From Pseudidiomarina indica (GTDB lineage Bacteria; Pseudomonadota; Gammaproteobacteria; Enterobacterales; Alteromonadaceae): 64,000 nucleotides of DNA. The notes under the pieces are model-generated. The model had not been told where the DNA came from. It searched no databases and saw only the letters and a program-made list of their open reading frames with translations. Below, in pieces: positions 27,569 to 37,597 of the stretch; the first letter of the stretch is position 1, and each line of letters opens with the position of its first letter. The stretch is taken from assembly GCA_029279945.1 (NCBI GenBank), contig JAJUHK010000002.1, positions 248,001-312,000 of the forward strand. Reading direction: 5' to 3'. The translations under genes and the position numbers were made by a program.

Positions 27569-28936
27569 CTAGCGTAAAAACGGTGACCACGCAGGTGATT
27601 TTACTTCACCTTGGCGCGCTGGTAAACGCGCCTTAAAACGTCCGTCAACGGATACCAGTGCTAGTACCTGCTGGTTATTATGGGTGGTGCTATAAATCAC
27701 CATACTACCATTCGGTGCTACACTTGGCGACTCATCCAATGCGGTTTGCGTCAATACCTGCAAGTTACCGTTTGGATAGTCTTGGCGCGCAATGTGATAG
27801 TTCCCTTGAGTGCGGTTAACCATGATCACTTGCTTACCATCAGGCGAAAATGTTCCACCTAAGTTCTGTTCGCCTTCAAACGTCAGACGACGAACCTGTC
27901 CTGAACTTAAATTTACGCTATAAAGCTGCGGTCTGCCACCTCTTTCTGACGTAAAAATCAGCGAGTTACCATCAGGCGACCAATTTGGCTCGGTATCAAT
28001 GGCGTGATGGTTGGTAACACGGGTTAATTTCTTGGTCGCAATGTCCATCACATAAATCTCTGGATTACCATCTTTTGATAGCACCATAGCGAGCTTTTTG
28101 CCATCGGGTGAGAACACGGGGCTACTGTTAATGCCAGGGAATTGGGTTATGCGTTCACGCTGACGCGTATAGATATCTTGGATAAAAATTTCTGGGCGAC
28201 GGTTCTCAAAGCTGACATAGGTCAATTTTGTCCCATCAGGTGACCAAGATGGCGACATCAACGGCTCAGGGCTGCGTAATAACACTTGCTCGTTGTAACC
28301 ATCATAGTCGGCCACAACAAGTTCATAAGGACGCTCACGATCATGATTCACCGTCACATAAGCAATCCGCGTCATAAAGGCGCCAGGCTGCCCAGTTAAG
28401 GTCTCATAGAAAATATCAGAAATCCGGTGCGCGTATTGGCGGAACTGCTCACCTGCGATAACACTCGAACGCGCATCCAGAATGTGATCGTCAGAGGTCA
28501 CCAGCTGCCCATTGCGTAAAACTTGGGTGCCACTGGTAATTTGACCGCGGAAGATATCCACAATTTCAAAGGACACTGTGTAACGGTCTATAGAATGTGG
28601 TGCCAACGTACCCACTAACACCACTTCAACACCTAAGCTAGCCCACGCTGCGTAATCAATTTCACTCGCAGATGACGGGTGCTGTGGCATACCATGCACG
28701 GGAATTGGATTAAACTTACCGCTGCGCATCAAGTCCGCTGCCACCACCTCCGTTAACCCCTGTGGCTTAGGGCCGGTGCCGAGCCACTTAAAGGGTACCA
28801 CTGCAATAGGCCGCGCTGAGTCAATCCCGCCGGTAATCACAATCTCTAACGAGGCATGAGCCGACACACTGGCAACCAATAAGCTTATTGCTGCAATAAG
28901 GCGTATACATAACTTGTTGATCATAAGCTTCTTCAT
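27569..28936 (-). CDS. tolB: Tol-Pal system periplasmic protein TolB
   Basis: TolB is a periplasmic protein that connects Pal with TolA. It has 455 residues: a signal peptide ending near VSAHA, an alpha/beta domain (about 30-160), and a six-bladed propeller with repeated SPDG-type blades ([42 protein letters not shown]). The ATG abuts the tolA stop (TAAATG), with GGAG inside tolA. Confidence 0.97.
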   Translation of the reverse strand: MKKLMINKLCIRLIAAISLLVASVSAHASLEIVITGGIDSARPIAVVPFKWLGTGPKPQGLTEVVAADLMRSGKFNPIPVHGMPQHPSSASEIDYAAWASLGVEVVLVGTLAPHSIDRYTVSFEIVDIFRGQITSGTQVLRNGQLVTSDDHILDARSSVIAGEQFRQYAHRISDIFYETLTGQPGAFMTRIAYVTVNHDRERPYELVVADYDGYNEQVLLRSPEPLMSPSWSPDGTKLTYVSFENRRPEIFIQDIYTRQRERITQFPGINSSPVFSPDGKKLAMVLSKDGNPEIYVMDIATKKLTRVTNHHAIDTEPNWSPDGNSLIFTSERGGRPQLYSVNLSSGQVRRLTFEGEQNLGGTFSPDGKQVIMVNRTQGNYHIARQDYPNGNLQVLTQTALDESPSVAPNGSMVIYSTTHNNQQVLALVSVDGRFKARLPARQGEVKSPAWSPFLR

Positions 28937-29869
28937 TTACTCCGCAATAAATGGGAACGTAATATTTTTCATCTGTTCATACACGTCTGGATCTTGTGAC
29001 ATAGGCAAGGTGCCAATGCGTAAAATGGCCCGTCGTGCCGAGTCACAAACGGCGCGGTCACCATCGCCTTCACTAACCGAGGTCACGAAACCACTGCGCG
29101 CCAAGGTAATGCTCAAACGACATTCCTTACCGCGCATGGAATCATCCACAATCCAGTTCCGCCGTACCGTTTCACGAATCAACGCTGAATAGCGCTCGAC
29201 TTCGCTTTGTACCTGTTGCTGACGAGCACGTTGTCGTGCCGCCGCCTCACGCTCTAACTGTTCTTGAATCTGCCGTTCCCGTTCCGCCCGCTCTTGCGCT
29301 TCGCGTTCCCGCCGCAGCCGTTCTTGCTCAGCTTTACGCGCCTCTTCTTCCTTGCGTTTACGCTCCTCTTCAGCCTTGCGCGCTGCTTCTTCTTCACGCT
29401 TCCGTCGCTCAGCAGCTGCGGCCGCCGCTTTTTCAGCTTCTTCACGTTCCTTCTGCGCCTGGGCCTTTTCCCGCTCTAACCGACGGCGCTCTTCTTCTTG
29501 CTGCTTCTGAATTTCACGTAATCGTGCTTGTTCTGCCTCACGGGCTTTACGTGCTTCTTCCGCGCGTCGCTGCAACTCTGCTTGGCGCTGTTCTTCGGCC
29601 AATTTTTGTTGCCGTTCACGCTCACGAATTTCTTGTACCCGTTGTTCCACAGCAGCTTGATCTACCGTTACCGCTTGCACAATCTCGACTGGCTCATCCG
29701 GATCGGGTTCGTCGGCACTCAATACGGTAATTTGCATCGGCAAATGATCCAATGGCCATTTAAAATTCATGCCAAAAGCAAGCAGTGCCACAATGCCAAC
29801 GTGTACTGCCAATGACAACAATAACGGTGTTGTCCATTCTTTAGGCCAGGACCAAGGTTTTTTCGCCAC
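28937..29869 (-). CDS. tolA: Cell envelope integrity protein TolA
   Basis: TolA is the periplasm-spanning arm of the Tol-Pal complex. It has 310 residues. One N-terminal membrane helix (about 15-35) is followed by a long charged helical domain rich in Glu, Arg, Ala and Lys (about 60-225). A globular C-terminal domain (about 228-310), with RGKECRLSITLARSG, contacts TolB and Pal. The repetitive helix explains long spurious open frames on the opposite strand. Confidence 0.95.
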   Translation of the reverse strand: MAKKPWSWPKEWTTPLLLSLAVHVGIVALLAFGMNFKWPLDHLPMQITVLSADEPDPDEPVEIVQAVTVDQAAVEQRVQEIRERERQQKLAEEQRQAELQRRAEEARKAREAEQARLREIQKQQEEERRRLEREKAQAQKEREEAEKAAAAAAERRKREEEAARKAEEERKRKEEEARKAEQERLRREREAQERAERERQIQEQLEREAAARQRARQQQVQSEVERYSALIRETVRRNWIVDDSMRGKECRLSITLARSGFVTSVSEGDGDRAVCDSARRAILRIGTLPMSQDPDVYEQMKNITFPFIAE

Positions 29870-29871
29870 TG

Positions 29872-30303
29872 TTACCCACCTACCGAGTTATCAGTCATCA
29901 AACCTACTTGAGGCACGCCTGCGCGTTGCAACAGCACCATCAATTGTACGACTTGATTATACTGTACCGCACCATCGCCTTTTACGACGACTGGCCGGCC
30001 GGGACTCACTTGCAACTCAGCCCGCACCATCACGGCCAGATCCACCACATCAAGCGGCGCATTCGGGTCGCTATTGGTACTCAGGTAATACTGCCCATCT
30101 TTATCGACCGACGCCACAATTGGCGGCTTACTATCTGAATCAAGCGGCTCCGCTGCGGCTTTTGGCAAATCCACCACCACCCCTTGCGTGATCAGAGGTG
30201 CCGTAACCATGAAAATAATTAACAATACCAACATAACATCAATGTAAGGTACCACGTTAATTTCCGACACCGGCTTGCGACGGCGTCGCGTCACCGTCAT
30301 CAT
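29872..30303 (-). CDS. tolR: Tol-Pal proton channel subunit TolR
   Basis: TolR pairs with TolQ to harvest proton motive force. It has 143 residues, with one membrane helix near the N terminus (SEINVVPYIDVMLVLLIIF) that contains the essential proton-conducting Asp, and a periplasmic ExbD/TolR domain after it. The start ATGATG overlaps the tolQ stop by four bases. GC-rich runs encode the KPPIV and SPGRPVVVKGDG segments typical of the family. Confidence 0.96.
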   Translation of the reverse strand: MMTVTRRRRKPVSEINVVPYIDVMLVLLIIFMVTAPLITQGVVVDLPKAAAEPLDSDSKPPIVASVDKDGQYYLSTNSDPNAPLDVVDLAVMVRAELQVSPGRPVVVKGDGAVQYNQVVQLMVLLQRAGVPQVGLMTDNSVGG

Positions 30304-30995
30304 GCTGCATTACCTGCTTTTGCTTGAGCCCATTGGCGCTGTAAAATCGCCAACAACTCATCCATAAAGTTCACATACTGGTTATCAATTTTCTCGACTT
30401 TGTGGCTAAACCGGTTATACGCAATAACCGCCGGAATTGCCGCAAATAACCCCATTGCCGTAGCAATCAAGGCCTCTGCAATACCAGGTGCAACCATCGC
30501 TAACGTGGCCTGTTGCACGGCACCTAAGCCAATGAAGGCGTTCATAATACCCCACACGGTACCAAATAGCCCCACGTACGGGCTGATGGAGCCGATCGTA
30601 GCGAGCAACGACAAATTACTTTCCAAGCGATCGATTTCCCGTGAATGCACCACTCGCATGGCGCGGTAAGAGGCATCTAATACTTGCTGCTGCGACAATG
30701 CCGAGTTATTCCGTAACCGCGCAAACTCCTTAAAGCCAGCATGAAAGAGTTTTTCCATACCCGAGGCGTTTTGCCCTCGTGCTGAAACTTCTTGGAACAA
30801 CCGTGCCAGATCAACCCCTGACCAAAAGCGATCTTCAAATGACAAGGCCTGCGTTGATGCTACCTTTAATACCTTCGAGCGCTGGAAAATCATCATCCAG
30901 CCAACCACAGAAAACGCAAGCAACAATAACATTACCAGCTGTACAACTAAGCTGGCTTCCAAGATCAGCGCCGTTATCGACAATTCAGTTTGCAC
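30300..30995 (-). CDS. tolQ: Tol-Pal proton channel subunit TolQ
   Basis: TolQ is a three-helix inner-membrane protein of the MotA/TolQ/ExbB family. It has 231 residues. The TM1 region (VVQLVMLLLLAFSVVGWMMIF) and the two C-terminal helices, with the conserved ATIGSISPYVGLFGTVWGIM and GIAEALIATAMGLFAAIPAVI segments, are clear. It overlaps ybgC by 11 bp. Confidence 0.97.
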   Translation of the reverse strand: MQTELSITALILEASLVVQLVMLLLLAFSVVGWMMIFQRSKVLKVASTQALSFEDRFWSGVDLARLFQEVSARGQNASGMEKLFHAGFKEFARLRNNSALSQQQVLDASYRAMRVVHSREIDRLESNLSLLATIGSISPYVGLFGTVWGIMNAFIGLGAVQQATLAMVAPGIAEALIATAMGLFAAIPAVIAYNRFSHKVEKIDNQYVNFMDELLAILQRQWAQAKAGNAA

Positions 30996-31401
30996 GTTGT
31001 AACACCTCTAAAATTGCTGGTGGCATGGGTACTGCTTTGACAGCATCGCCTGGTTGACCAAATTGGACACAAGCAGCTTTTACTTGCGCCTGACACAAAA
31101 CTGTACCATCACGGCGTGTCACTTGCTGAGCAAACACGACCGATGCTCTGCCCAGCCGTTCGACCACAACGGTCACTATCAGTTCATCATTAAATCGCGC
31201 TGGCTGCAGCAGCTCCAGGTGCACTTGACGCACCACAAAACCAATACCATGAGCAAGCCAAGTATCCTGTTCTATACCTAAAGAGCGTAACCATTCGGTA
31301 CGGCCTCGCTCAAGGAATTTGAGATAATTCGCATAATAAACGATACCGCCTGCATCCGTATCTTCATAATACACACGAACCGGCCATTCAAATGTTAACA
31401 T
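30985..31401 (-). CDS. ybgC: Tol-Pal-associated acyl-CoA thioesterase YbgC
   Basis: This 138-residue hot-dog fold thioesterase is the first gene of the tol operon. The catalytic signature is YYEDTDAGGIVYYANYL, with the active Asp and His-equivalent region, followed by FLERGRTEWLRSLG. It hydrolyses acyl-CoA or acyl-ACP; its physiological substrate in the Tol system is unclear. Confidence 0.95.
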   Translation of the reverse strand: MLTFEWPVRVYYEDTDAGGIVYYANYLKFLERGRTEWLRSLGIEQDTWLAHGIGFVVRQVHLELLQPARFNDELIVTVVVERLGRASVVFAQQVTRRDGTVLCQAQVKAACVQFGQPGDAVKAVPMPPAILEVLQRAN

Positions 31402-31480
31402 TGTCTAAAGGTTACCCAATATTTTTTCATCATTAAAAATTGACCATTATTCACAGAACTCTTATTCCACGAGGCTCATA

Positions 31481-31494
31481 TTGGTCTGACCATT
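31481..31494. promoter_or_regulatory. Possible FadR-like operator
   Basis: TTGGTCTGACCATT contains a perfect TGGTC-T-GACCA palindrome that resembles the FadR recognition core. It lies 80 bp upstream of ybgC and 110 bp upstream of the small RNA promoter, so it could serve either. The regulator is inferred from sequence only. Confidence 0.35.
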
Positions 31495-31535
31495 TTTTGG
31501 TTGGTTATATTTCACGCATTTCAGACTTTCTTGAT

Positions 31536-31550
31536 ATTAGTAAAACTAAT
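31536..31550. promoter_or_regulatory. Palindrome ATTAGT-AAA-ACTAAT upstream of the small RNA promoter
   Basis: This is a perfect 6-bp inverted repeat with a 3-bp centre, located roughly -70 to -56 from the predicted start of the small RNA. Such placement is typical of an activator site. I do not recognise the regulator. Confidence 0.4.
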
Positions 31551-31571
31551 GCGAAAAGCAATTTTTCTCGT

Positions 31572-31599
31572 TTGAATGCTGGTCAGTCCTCTGTATAAT
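31572..31599 (+). promoter_or_regulatory. Sigma-70 promoter of the candidate small RNA
   Basis: TTGAAT (31572-31577) and a perfect TATAAT (31594-31599) are separated by 16 bases. It points away from the tol operon into a region with no protein-coding gene on this strand and ends at the terminator 90 bp downstream. Confidence 0.65.
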
Positions 31600-31605
31600 A
31601 CACCG

Positions 31606-31716
31606 CAGATACCAGATATGAAGAGACCGGTTGTCACTTCTTCCTGTTATTGTTCCCTGGATTTAACTTCCTTGTTGTTCTGTATTTTGCCCGCTCTTTT
31701 GAGCGGGCTTTTTTTT
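31606..31716 (+). ncRNA. Candidate small regulatory RNA (about 110 nt)
   Basis: A strong promoter and a strong intrinsic terminator bracket 110 nt on the plus strand with no plausible protein frame or ribosome site. The transcript is C/U-rich, with CTTCTTCCTG and AACTTCCTTG stretches that could pair with purine-rich ribosome binding sites, and ends in an eight-U tail as in Hfq-bound RNAs. It occupies the 313-bp gap between ybgC and ruvB. It does not match Spot 42, RyhB, GcvB or SdsR as I remember them. Confidence 0.6.
31689..31716 (+). terminator. Rho-independent terminator of the candidate small RNA
   Basis: GCCCGCTC and GAGCGGGC form a perfect 8-bp stem with a TTTT loop, followed by eight Ts. 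On the minus strand the stem is followed by AAAATA, so it is oriented for plus-strand transcription and not for ruvB. Confidence 0.9.
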
Positions 31717-32722
31717 ACTCGTTACTCATACGTAACCCAAAGTGTGCATATGCATGCGGCGTTGCAACTCGCCCCCGCGGTGTGCGTTGCAAGAACCCTT
31801 GCTGAATTAAGTATGGCTCTAGCACATCTTCAATGGTTTCCTTTTCCTCTCCAATCGCTGCCGCGAGGTTTTCGAGACCCACAGGGCCACCCATAAACTT
31901 CTCAATAATGGCCAATAGCAGCTTCCTATCCATGTAATCGAAGCCTGCTTCATCTACATCAACCATCGTCAGTGCCGCCGCTGCTGTGGTTTGATCAATG
32001 ACGCCATGATTTTTCACTTCTGCGAAATCACGCACCCGCCGCAATAATCGGTTAGCAATTCGTGGTGTCCCGCGCGAGCGCCGAGCAATTTCATGCGCAC
32101 CAGCAGCATCTAAATTGAGGTTCAAGAACTTGGCAGAACGCTCAATAATGGTGGTCAGTTCATCCACCTGATAGAACTCCAAACGCTGGACAATACCAAA
32201 CCGATCCCGCAGCGGTGCTGTTAACGCACCAGCGCGCGTGGTTGCACCAATCAGCGTAAATGGCGGCAAATCCAATTTAATAGAACGTGCCGCAGGCCCT
32301 TCGCCAATCATAATATCCAGTTGGTAATCTTCCATCGCCGGATACAAAATCTCTTCGACAACCGGGCTGAGGCGATGAATTTCGTCAATAAACAATACAT
32401 CATGCGCCTCGAGATTTGTTAACAATGCAGCAAGATCGCCCGCTTTTTCCAGCACTGGGCCAGAGGTTTGCCGGATATTTACATTCAGTTCGTTCGCAAC
32501 AATATTAGCTAAAGTGGTTTTTCCCAAGCCCGGGGGCCCAAAAATGAGCACATGATCAAGCGCTTCAGCACGCTGCTTAGCCGCTTGGATAAAAATTTCC
32601 ATTTGCTCTACCACATGCTTCTGCCCGGTATAATCCACCAGATGTTTGGGGCGGATGGCACGATCAATGACATCATCATCGGCCAGTTTCTGTGGTTGAT
32701 TTATACGATCCGGCTCAATCAT
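31715..32722 (-). CDS. ruvB: Holliday junction branch migration helicase RuvB
   Basis: RuvB is the AAA+ motor that drives branch migration with RuvA. It has 335 residues. Walker [10 protein letters not shown], Walker B LFIDEIHR, sensor GATTRAG and the C-terminal winged-helix region ([16 protein letters not shown]) are intact. It follows ruvA by three bases. Its stop codon falls in the T-tract of the small RNA terminator on the other strand. Confidence 0.98.
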   Translation of the reverse strand: MIEPDRINQPQKLADDDVIDRAIRPKHLVDYTGQKHVVEQMEIFIQAAKQRAEALDHVLIFGPPGLGKTTLANIVANELNVNIRQTSGPVLEKAGDLAALLTNLEAHDVLFIDEIHRLSPVVEEILYPAMEDYQLDIMIGEGPAARSIKLDLPPFTLIGATTRAGALTAPLRDRFGIVQRLEFYQVDELTTIIERSAKFLNLNLDAAGAHEIARRSRGTPRIANRLLRRVRDFAEVKNHGVIDQTTAAAALTMVDVDEAGFDYMDRKLLLAIIEKFMGGPVGLENLAAAIGEEKETIEDVLEPYLIQQGFLQRTPRGRVATPHAYAHFGLRMSNE

Positions 32723-32725
32723 GGG

Positions 32726-33346
32726 TTATATGCTCTTTAAGGCAAAACGAATCAGGTCTTCGCTCGCAGCATCAGGTTGGGCTTTTAACGCAGCAGCGAT
32801 AGCTTTTTCAGCTTGTGCTGGCTTATAGCCTAAGGCAATCAACGCATCCAAAGCATCGTCTTGTGGACGGTTGGTAACGAGTGTGGGTTGTAAGCCACTC
32901 ATATCTACTGGTGCTGCGTCAGTCGCAGGCGTTGCACTGCCCCAATTTTTGAACTTATCGGCCAGCTCAAGTACCAACCGCTCCGCTGTTTTGCGCCCGA
33001 CCCCAGGAATTTTTGTTAACCGCGCAAAATCTTCATTCACCACCGCTTGCACAAACTGATGAGCGGTGAGCCCAGACATCATCGTAATCGCTAACTTAGG
33101 CCCGATACCTTGAGTTTTTATCAATTGCCGGAACAAGCTACGCTCAGCATAGGTATTAAAGCCGTACAGGAGTTGTGCATCTTCGCGCACAACAAAATGT
33201 GTGATAAGTGTGACAGGTTCACCCACGTCGGGCAATTCATACAAGCTGGTCATCGGCATCTGCACTTCATAGCCAATACCGTTGACGTCAATGACCACCT
33301 CCGGTGGCTGCTTGGCAATGAGAATACCGCTGATTTGACCAATCAC
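32726..33346 (-). CDS. ruvA: Holliday junction DNA-binding protein RuvA
   Basis: RuvA holds the four-way junction and recruits RuvB. It has 206 residues from a GTG at 33346 (reading MIGQISGIL), supported by AAGGGGAAGGAA just upstream and by a four-base GTGA overlap with the ruvC stop. The OB-fold domain ([15 protein letters not shown]), helix-hairpin-helix segments ([11 protein letters not shown] and [15 protein letters not shown]) and the C-terminal RuvB-binding domain are visible. Confidence 0.97.
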   Translation of the reverse strand: MIGQISGILIAKQPPEVVIDVNGIGYEVQMPMTSLYELPDVGEPVTLITHFVVREDAQLLYGFNTYAERSLFRQLIKTQGIGPKLAITMMSGLTAHQFVQAVVNEDFARLTKIPGVGRKTAERLVLELADKFKNWGSATPATDAAPVDMSGLQPTLVTNRPQDDALDALIALGYKPAQAEKAIAAALKAQPDAASEDLIRFALKSI

Positions 33347-33861
33347 TTCCTTCCCCTTGTGGTTGATAATGGTTGGGAGCGCATGTGGGCATGACAAAGC
33401 GCAACAGCTAATGCATCGGCGGCGTCAGCTTGAGGCTTTTTGGTTAGTTTTAATAAGGCCATGACCATATGCTGAACTTGTTGTTTATCGGCAGCACCCG
33501 TACCCACCACCGCTTGTTTGACCAGCCGCGCCGCATACTCGGCGACGGGTAAGCCAGCCACTGCAGCGGCCACAATGGCGGCACCGCGCGCTTGCCCCAA
33601 CTTTAGCGCAGAATCAGGGTTGCGCGCCATAAACACTTGTTCAATGGCAAATTCAGTGGGTTGAAACTGCTGAATCAACTCCACCACACCATCATGAATG
33701 ACCTTGAGTTTGTCAGCAAGGCTTGGCTCAGTCTCGCCTTTCAGGCTGCGTACCACATTAATGCAGCCGCTCCCTAAATAAGTAACCTGCGAACCAGTTA
33801 GCCGAATCACGCCATAGCCAGTAAGGCGTGAGCCTGGGTCTATTCCCAGAATAATGGCCAT
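33343..33861 (-). CDS. ruvC: Crossover junction endodeoxyribonuclease RuvC
   Basis: RuvC cuts Holliday junctions. It has 172 residues. The catalytic acidic residues are in [10 protein letters not shown] (D7), AIEQVF and the C-terminal [14 protein letters not shown]. It is the first gene of ruvCAB and lies 25 bp after aspS. Confidence 0.98.
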   Translation of the reverse strand: MAIILGIDPGSRLTGYGVIRLTGSQVTYLGSGCINVVRSLKGETEPSLADKLKVIHDGVVELIQQFQPTEFAIEQVFMARNPDSALKLGQARGAAIVAAAVAGLPVAEYAARLVKQAVVGTGAADKQQVQHMVMALLKLTKKPQADAADALAVALCHAHMRSQPLSTTRGRK

Positions 33862-33886
33862 GATTCGCTCCTGTTCTCATACGTTG

Positions 33887-35653
33887 TTATTGTGATTCCT
33901 TTACAGTAACAGCAACACTCAGTTCAGCCAAGGCCTCTGGGTTTGCGAACCCCGGCGCATCGGTTAATACACAAGCAGCAGTCGTGGTTTTCGGGAACGC
34001 AATGACTTCACGAATCGACTGTGCGCCGACCATGAGCATCACCAGACGGTCCAGACCAAATGCCAAGCCGGCATGTGGTGGGGCACCGTACTTCAACGCT
34101 TCCAGCAAGAAACCAAATTTTTCTTCCGCTTCTGTTTTGCCAATACCTAGAATATCAAAGACCACCTGTTGCATCTCGTGGTTGTGGATCCGCACCGAAC
34201 CACCTCCCACTTCAACGCCATTTAATACCATATCATAGGCATTTGACAGTGCCGCAGCTGGGTTCGCTTGTAACTCAGCAGGGCTCACCCCAACAGGTGC
34301 AGTAAATGGATGGTGGATCGCGTGCCAGCGACCTTCATGTTGTTCAAACATAGGGAAGTCGACGACCCACAACGGACGCCATTCATCGCTGACCAGCCCG
34401 AACTCTTGACCAAGTTTCAAGCGCAAGGCACCCATGGCTTCAGCCACTACGGTAGCCTTATCGGCACCAAAGAAAATAATATCGCCATCAACTGCTGCGG
34501 TACGCGCTAAAATACCTTGCAACGCGTCATCTGGAATAAACTTTAACACTGGCGATTGAATACCATCACGGCCTGCCGCAAGGTCATTTATTTTCATCCA
34601 CGCTAAACCTTTGGCGCCGTAGATACCAACGTAGTTGGTGTATTCATCAATCATCTTGCGCGAAATAGCTTCTGCTTTGGCTGGCACTTTCAGTGCCGCA
34701 ACACGCCCTTGTGGGTCATTCGCAGGGCCAGCAAACACTTGAAACTCAACATTTTTGAGTAAGTCGGCAACGTCTACCAATTCTAATGGGTTACGCAAAT
34801 CTGGTTTGTCGCTGCCAAAACGGCGCATCGCTTCATGCCACGTCATCCGTGGAAAATCACCTAGTTCAACCTGCAGTAATTCAGCAAATAGCTGGCGGAC
34901 CATAGCTTCAGTCACCGCCATCACTTGCTCGGCGCTCATAAAAGAGGTTTCGATATCGATTTGAGTAAACTCTGGCTGGCGGTCAGCACGCAGGTCTTCA
35001 TCACGGAAGCACTTCACGATTTGATAGTAGCGATCAAAACCCGACATCATCAGCAACTGCTTGAACAACTGCGGTGACTGTGGCAACGCAAAGAATTTAC
35101 CTTTATGCGTGCGGCTTGGCACCAAATAGTCACGCGCCCCTTCAGGCGTAGCCCGCGTTAACATAGGGGTTTCGATATCTAAGAAGCCCTGCTGATCAAG
35201 AAAGCGACGCACGTTACTGGTAACTTTTGCACGGAACTGCAAGTTATGACTCATCTGCGGACGCCGTAAATCTAAATAGCGGTAACGTAACCGCTGTTCT
35301 TCACTCACCTGCTGGTTAAAATCGATGGGCAATGGTTCTGCGCGGCTGATAATTTCTAGCTCACTCGCCATGACTTCCACCGCCCCCGTGGCCATCGTAG
35401 CATTCACTTGATGGTCTGGACGTGCACGCACGGTGCCAACCAAGCGGATACAGAATTCTTGGCGTAACTTATTCGCCGTAGCAAATAATTCCTGCTGGTC
35501 TGGGTCAAATACCACCTGCACTAAACCAGTGCGGTCACGCATATCGATAAAAATTAGGCCACCTAAATCACGGCGTTTATTCACCCAACCACAGAGGGTT
35601 ACGGTTTGGTCGACCAAGTCAGTATTAAGCTGTCCACAGTAATGGCTACGCAT
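33887..35653 (-). CDS. aspS: Aspartyl-tRNA synthetase
   Basis: This 588-residue class II synthetase is of the bacterial type. The N-terminal anticodon-binding OB domain ([21 protein letters not shown]), class II motif 2 around [18 protein letters not shown], a bacterial GAD insertion domain in the middle, and motif 3 ([13 protein letters not shown]) are present. In related genomes it is also found with ruvCAB. Confidence 0.98.
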   Translation of the reverse strand: MRSHYCGQLNTDLVDQTVTLCGWVNKRRDLGGLIFIDMRDRTGLVQVVFDPDQQELFATANKLRQEFCIRLVGTVRARPDHQVNATMATGAVEVMASELEIISRAEPLPIDFNQQVSEEQRLRYRYLDLRRPQMSHNLQFRAKVTSNVRRFLDQQGFLDIETPMLTRATPEGARDYLVPSRTHKGKFFALPQSPQLFKQLLMMSGFDRYYQIVKCFRDEDLRADRQPEFTQIDIETSFMSAEQVMAVTEAMVRQLFAELLQVELGDFPRMTWHEAMRRFGSDKPDLRNPLELVDVADLLKNVEFQVFAGPANDPQGRVAALKVPAKAEAISRKMIDEYTNYVGIYGAKGLAWMKINDLAAGRDGIQSPVLKFIPDDALQGILARTAAVDGDIIFFGADKATVVAEAMGALRLKLGQEFGLVSDEWRPLWVVDFPMFEQHEGRWHAIHHPFTAPVGVSPAELQANPAAALSNAYDMVLNGVEVGGGSVRIHNHEMQQVVFDILGIGKTEAEEKFGFLLEALKYGAPPHAGLAFGLDRLVMLMVGAQSIREVIAFPKTTTAACVLTDAPGFANPEALAELSVAVTVKESQ

Positions 35654-35794
35654 GGGAGGATCCCTACTACAAATTAGATTTTACAAAGCTGCACATTATA
35701 ACGGAGTTACGCTGAAAGTCAGTAACTGTCGCATGAAAAAACTGGTTACGCTAAAATAGCTGTTTCGACATAGCAGCCGTACTAAGTGAAGAAA

Positions 35795-36547
35795 ATGACA
35801 CAGAAAGATTCCATTTTTGCAGAGCCGTTAGCACAGGTGAGTGATTTTATCTTTGACCAAACTGTGGTCGAGGTTTTTCCTGATATGATTAACCGCTCCG
35901 TGCCGGGCTATCAAAGCATTTTACAGGGCATCGGTCAGCTCACCAAACGTTACGCTCAACCGCATTCTACCTTGTATGATTTAGGCTGTTCCTTAGGAGC
36001 GGCAACCTTAGCTATGCGACAACAAATCGCCGACCTAGACCATGTTGACATTGTCGGCGTCGATAATTCCTCGGCCATGATTGAACGCTGCCAGTTATTG
36101 CTCCAAGGCTACCGCAGTCCAGTGCCGGTTAGTTTACGCTGCGAAGATGTGCAGCACACTGAGATTAGTAATGCCTCAGTGGTTACCATGAACTTTACCT
36201 TACAGTTTGTGCCCCCCGAGCAACGCTATGCCGTATTGGAGAAAATCTTTTCAGGGCTGCGCCCAGGCGGCGCCCTGTTGTTGAGTGAGAAATTCCGCAG
36301 TGCGGATCCGGTAATGGATGAGCTGCTCATCGATATTCACCACGCCTTTAAGCGTGCCAACGGATACAGTGAGCTGGAAATTGCGCAAAAACGGGCCGCT
36401 ATTGAGAACGTCATGCGTATTGATACCCTTGCAACGCATCAGCAACGGTTGCGCGATATTGGCTTCGCGCACACCCAAGTGTGGTTTCAATGTTATAACT
36501 TTGCCGCCATGATTGCGGTCAAAGCCCCGACCGTTGGAGGTGCGTAA
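35795..36547 (+). CDS. cmoA: Carboxy-S-adenosyl-L-methionine synthase CmoA
   Basis: CmoA converts SAM and prephenate to carboxy-SAM, used for the wobble base cmo5U34. The protein has 250 residues starting MTQKDSIF, aligned with the E. coli start; a GTG nine bases upstream is less likely. The SAM site is in YDLGCSLGAATLAMR and VGVDNSSAMIERC. It is directly followed by cmoB. Confidence 0.96.
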   Translation: MTQKDSIFAEPLAQVSDFIFDQTVVEVFPDMINRSVPGYQSILQGIGQLTKRYAQPHSTLYDLGCSLGAATLAMRQQIADLDHVDIVGVDNSSAMIERCQLLLQGYRSPVPVSLRCEDVQHTEISNASVVTMNFTLQFVPPEQRYAVLEKIFSGLRPGGALLLSEKFRSADPVMDELLIDIHHAFKRANGYSELEIAQKRAAIENVMRIDTLATHQQRLRDIGFAHTQVWFQCYNFAAMIAVKAPTVGGA

Positions 36548-36548
36548 G

Positions 36549-37520
36549 ATGAAACTTTTTTCTGATGATTTAATTGCCGTTGCCCAATCACCGTTACAAG
36601 ATTGGCTCACTACCCTGCCAGCCCAACTCCACCATTGGCAACAACAGCAACAGCATGGTGAGCTGGATAAATGGCTGCGCTGCGTGGCACAGTTACCACA
36701 ATTGCCGGCCGAGCAGGTGAGCTTGGGCGATACCATCACGGTGTCGAGTAGCCGCGTGACTGCGGGTGAACAAAACCGCATTCGTGGTTTACTCATGCAG
36801 CTCACGCCGTGGCGCAAAGGGCCATTTAATCTACATGGTGTGCACGTGGATACAGAATGGCGTTCTGATTTTAAATGGCAGCGCCTATTGCCACATATCA
36901 GTGATTTAACGGGCCGTCAGGTGCTCGATATTGGCTGCGGCAGTGGCTACCATCTGTGGCGCATGCTAGAAGCAGGTGCCGCGCACGTCTGGGGCATCGA
37001 CCCAGGTCAGTTGTTTATGGCGCAGTTCTTTGCCATTCGCCATTTTATGCCGCCAGAACTCGCTGCACGTGCGCATTGGTTCCCAATCGGCGTGGATGAC
37101 TTACCTGAATTAAAAGCGTTCGACACCGTCTTTAGCATGGGGGTACTCTATCATCGCCGCTCACCCATCGATTTTTTAACGCAGCTCAAAGCCCAGTTAA
37201 AACCCGGCGGTGAACTGGTATTAGAAACCATCGTGGTGGAAGGCGATGAGCACACCGTACTGGTGCCCGGAGAAACCTACGCTAAAATGCGCAATGTCTG
37301 GTTTATTCCTAGCACCAAGGCATTGTTACATTGGTTACAACGGTGTGGCTTTAAACAAGCCCGGGTGGTCGATGAGGCGGTCACAGAATTAACCGAACAG
37401 CGCGCCACGGAATGGATGCAGGGGCAATCATTAGTGGATTTTCTCGACCCTAACGATCATTCACGCACGATCGAGGGTTACCCTGCCCCACGTCGTGCCG
37501 TGATCATTGCCACCATTTAA
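36549..37520 (+). CDS. cmoB: tRNA U34 carboxymethyltransferase CmoB
   Basis: CmoB transfers the carboxymethyl group of carboxy-SAM to 5-hydroxyuridine at tRNA position 34. It has 323 residues, matching the family length, from the ATG at 36549, which has a GGAGGT site inside the end of cmoA. The Rossmann SAM motif VLDIGCGSGYHLWRM and FDTVFSMGVLYHRRSP are typical. Confidence 0.97.
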   Translation: MKLFSDDLIAVAQSPLQDWLTTLPAQLHHWQQQQQHGELDKWLRCVAQLPQLPAEQVSLGDTITVSSSRVTAGEQNRIRGLLMQLTPWRKGPFNLHGVHVDTEWRSDFKWQRLLPHISDLTGRQVLDIGCGSGYHLWRMLEAGAAHVWGIDPGQLFMAQFFAIRHFMPPELAARAHWFPIGVDDLPELKAFDTVFSMGVLYHRRSPIDFLTQLKAQLKPGGELVLETIVVEGDEHTVLVPGETYAKMRNVWFIPSTKALLHWLQRCGFKQARVVDEAVTELTEQRATEWMQGQSLVDFLDPNDHSRTIEGYPAPRRAVIIATI

Positions 37521-37522
37521 CA

Positions 37523-37588
37523 CAGCCATTGGCGGGTTGGGCGCGCCGTTGCCAAACCATTAGCAACCAACCCGCGCTTGAATGGGCT
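37523..37588. repeat. Long imperfect inverted repeat between convergent cmoB and galU
   Basis: Nested arms pair across the gap: CAGCCATT with AATGGGCTG on the outside, GCGGGTTGG with CCAACCCGC in the middle, and TTGG/CCAA inside. The result is a long stem-loop of about 66 bp. There is no clear T-tract, so it may be a rho-independent-like stop, an mRNA 3' stabiliser or a short palindromic repeat. Confidence 0.5.
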
Positions 37589-37597
37589 GTTCGGCAC

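Noticed and set aside
29236..29730. Plus-strand 164-residue open frame
   Set aside because: It lies opposite tolA and consists of low-complexity Leu/Pro/Ala text, the complement of the tolA charged helix.
31576..31896. Plus-strand 106-residue open frame overlapping the small RNA
   Set aside because: It runs through the terminator and into the ruvB antisense strand, with no ribosome site.
33347..33397. Upstream extension of ruvA to 33397
   Set aside because: The conserved RuvA start MIGQISGIL matches a GTG at 33346 with a ribosome site and a GTGA overlap with ruvC.
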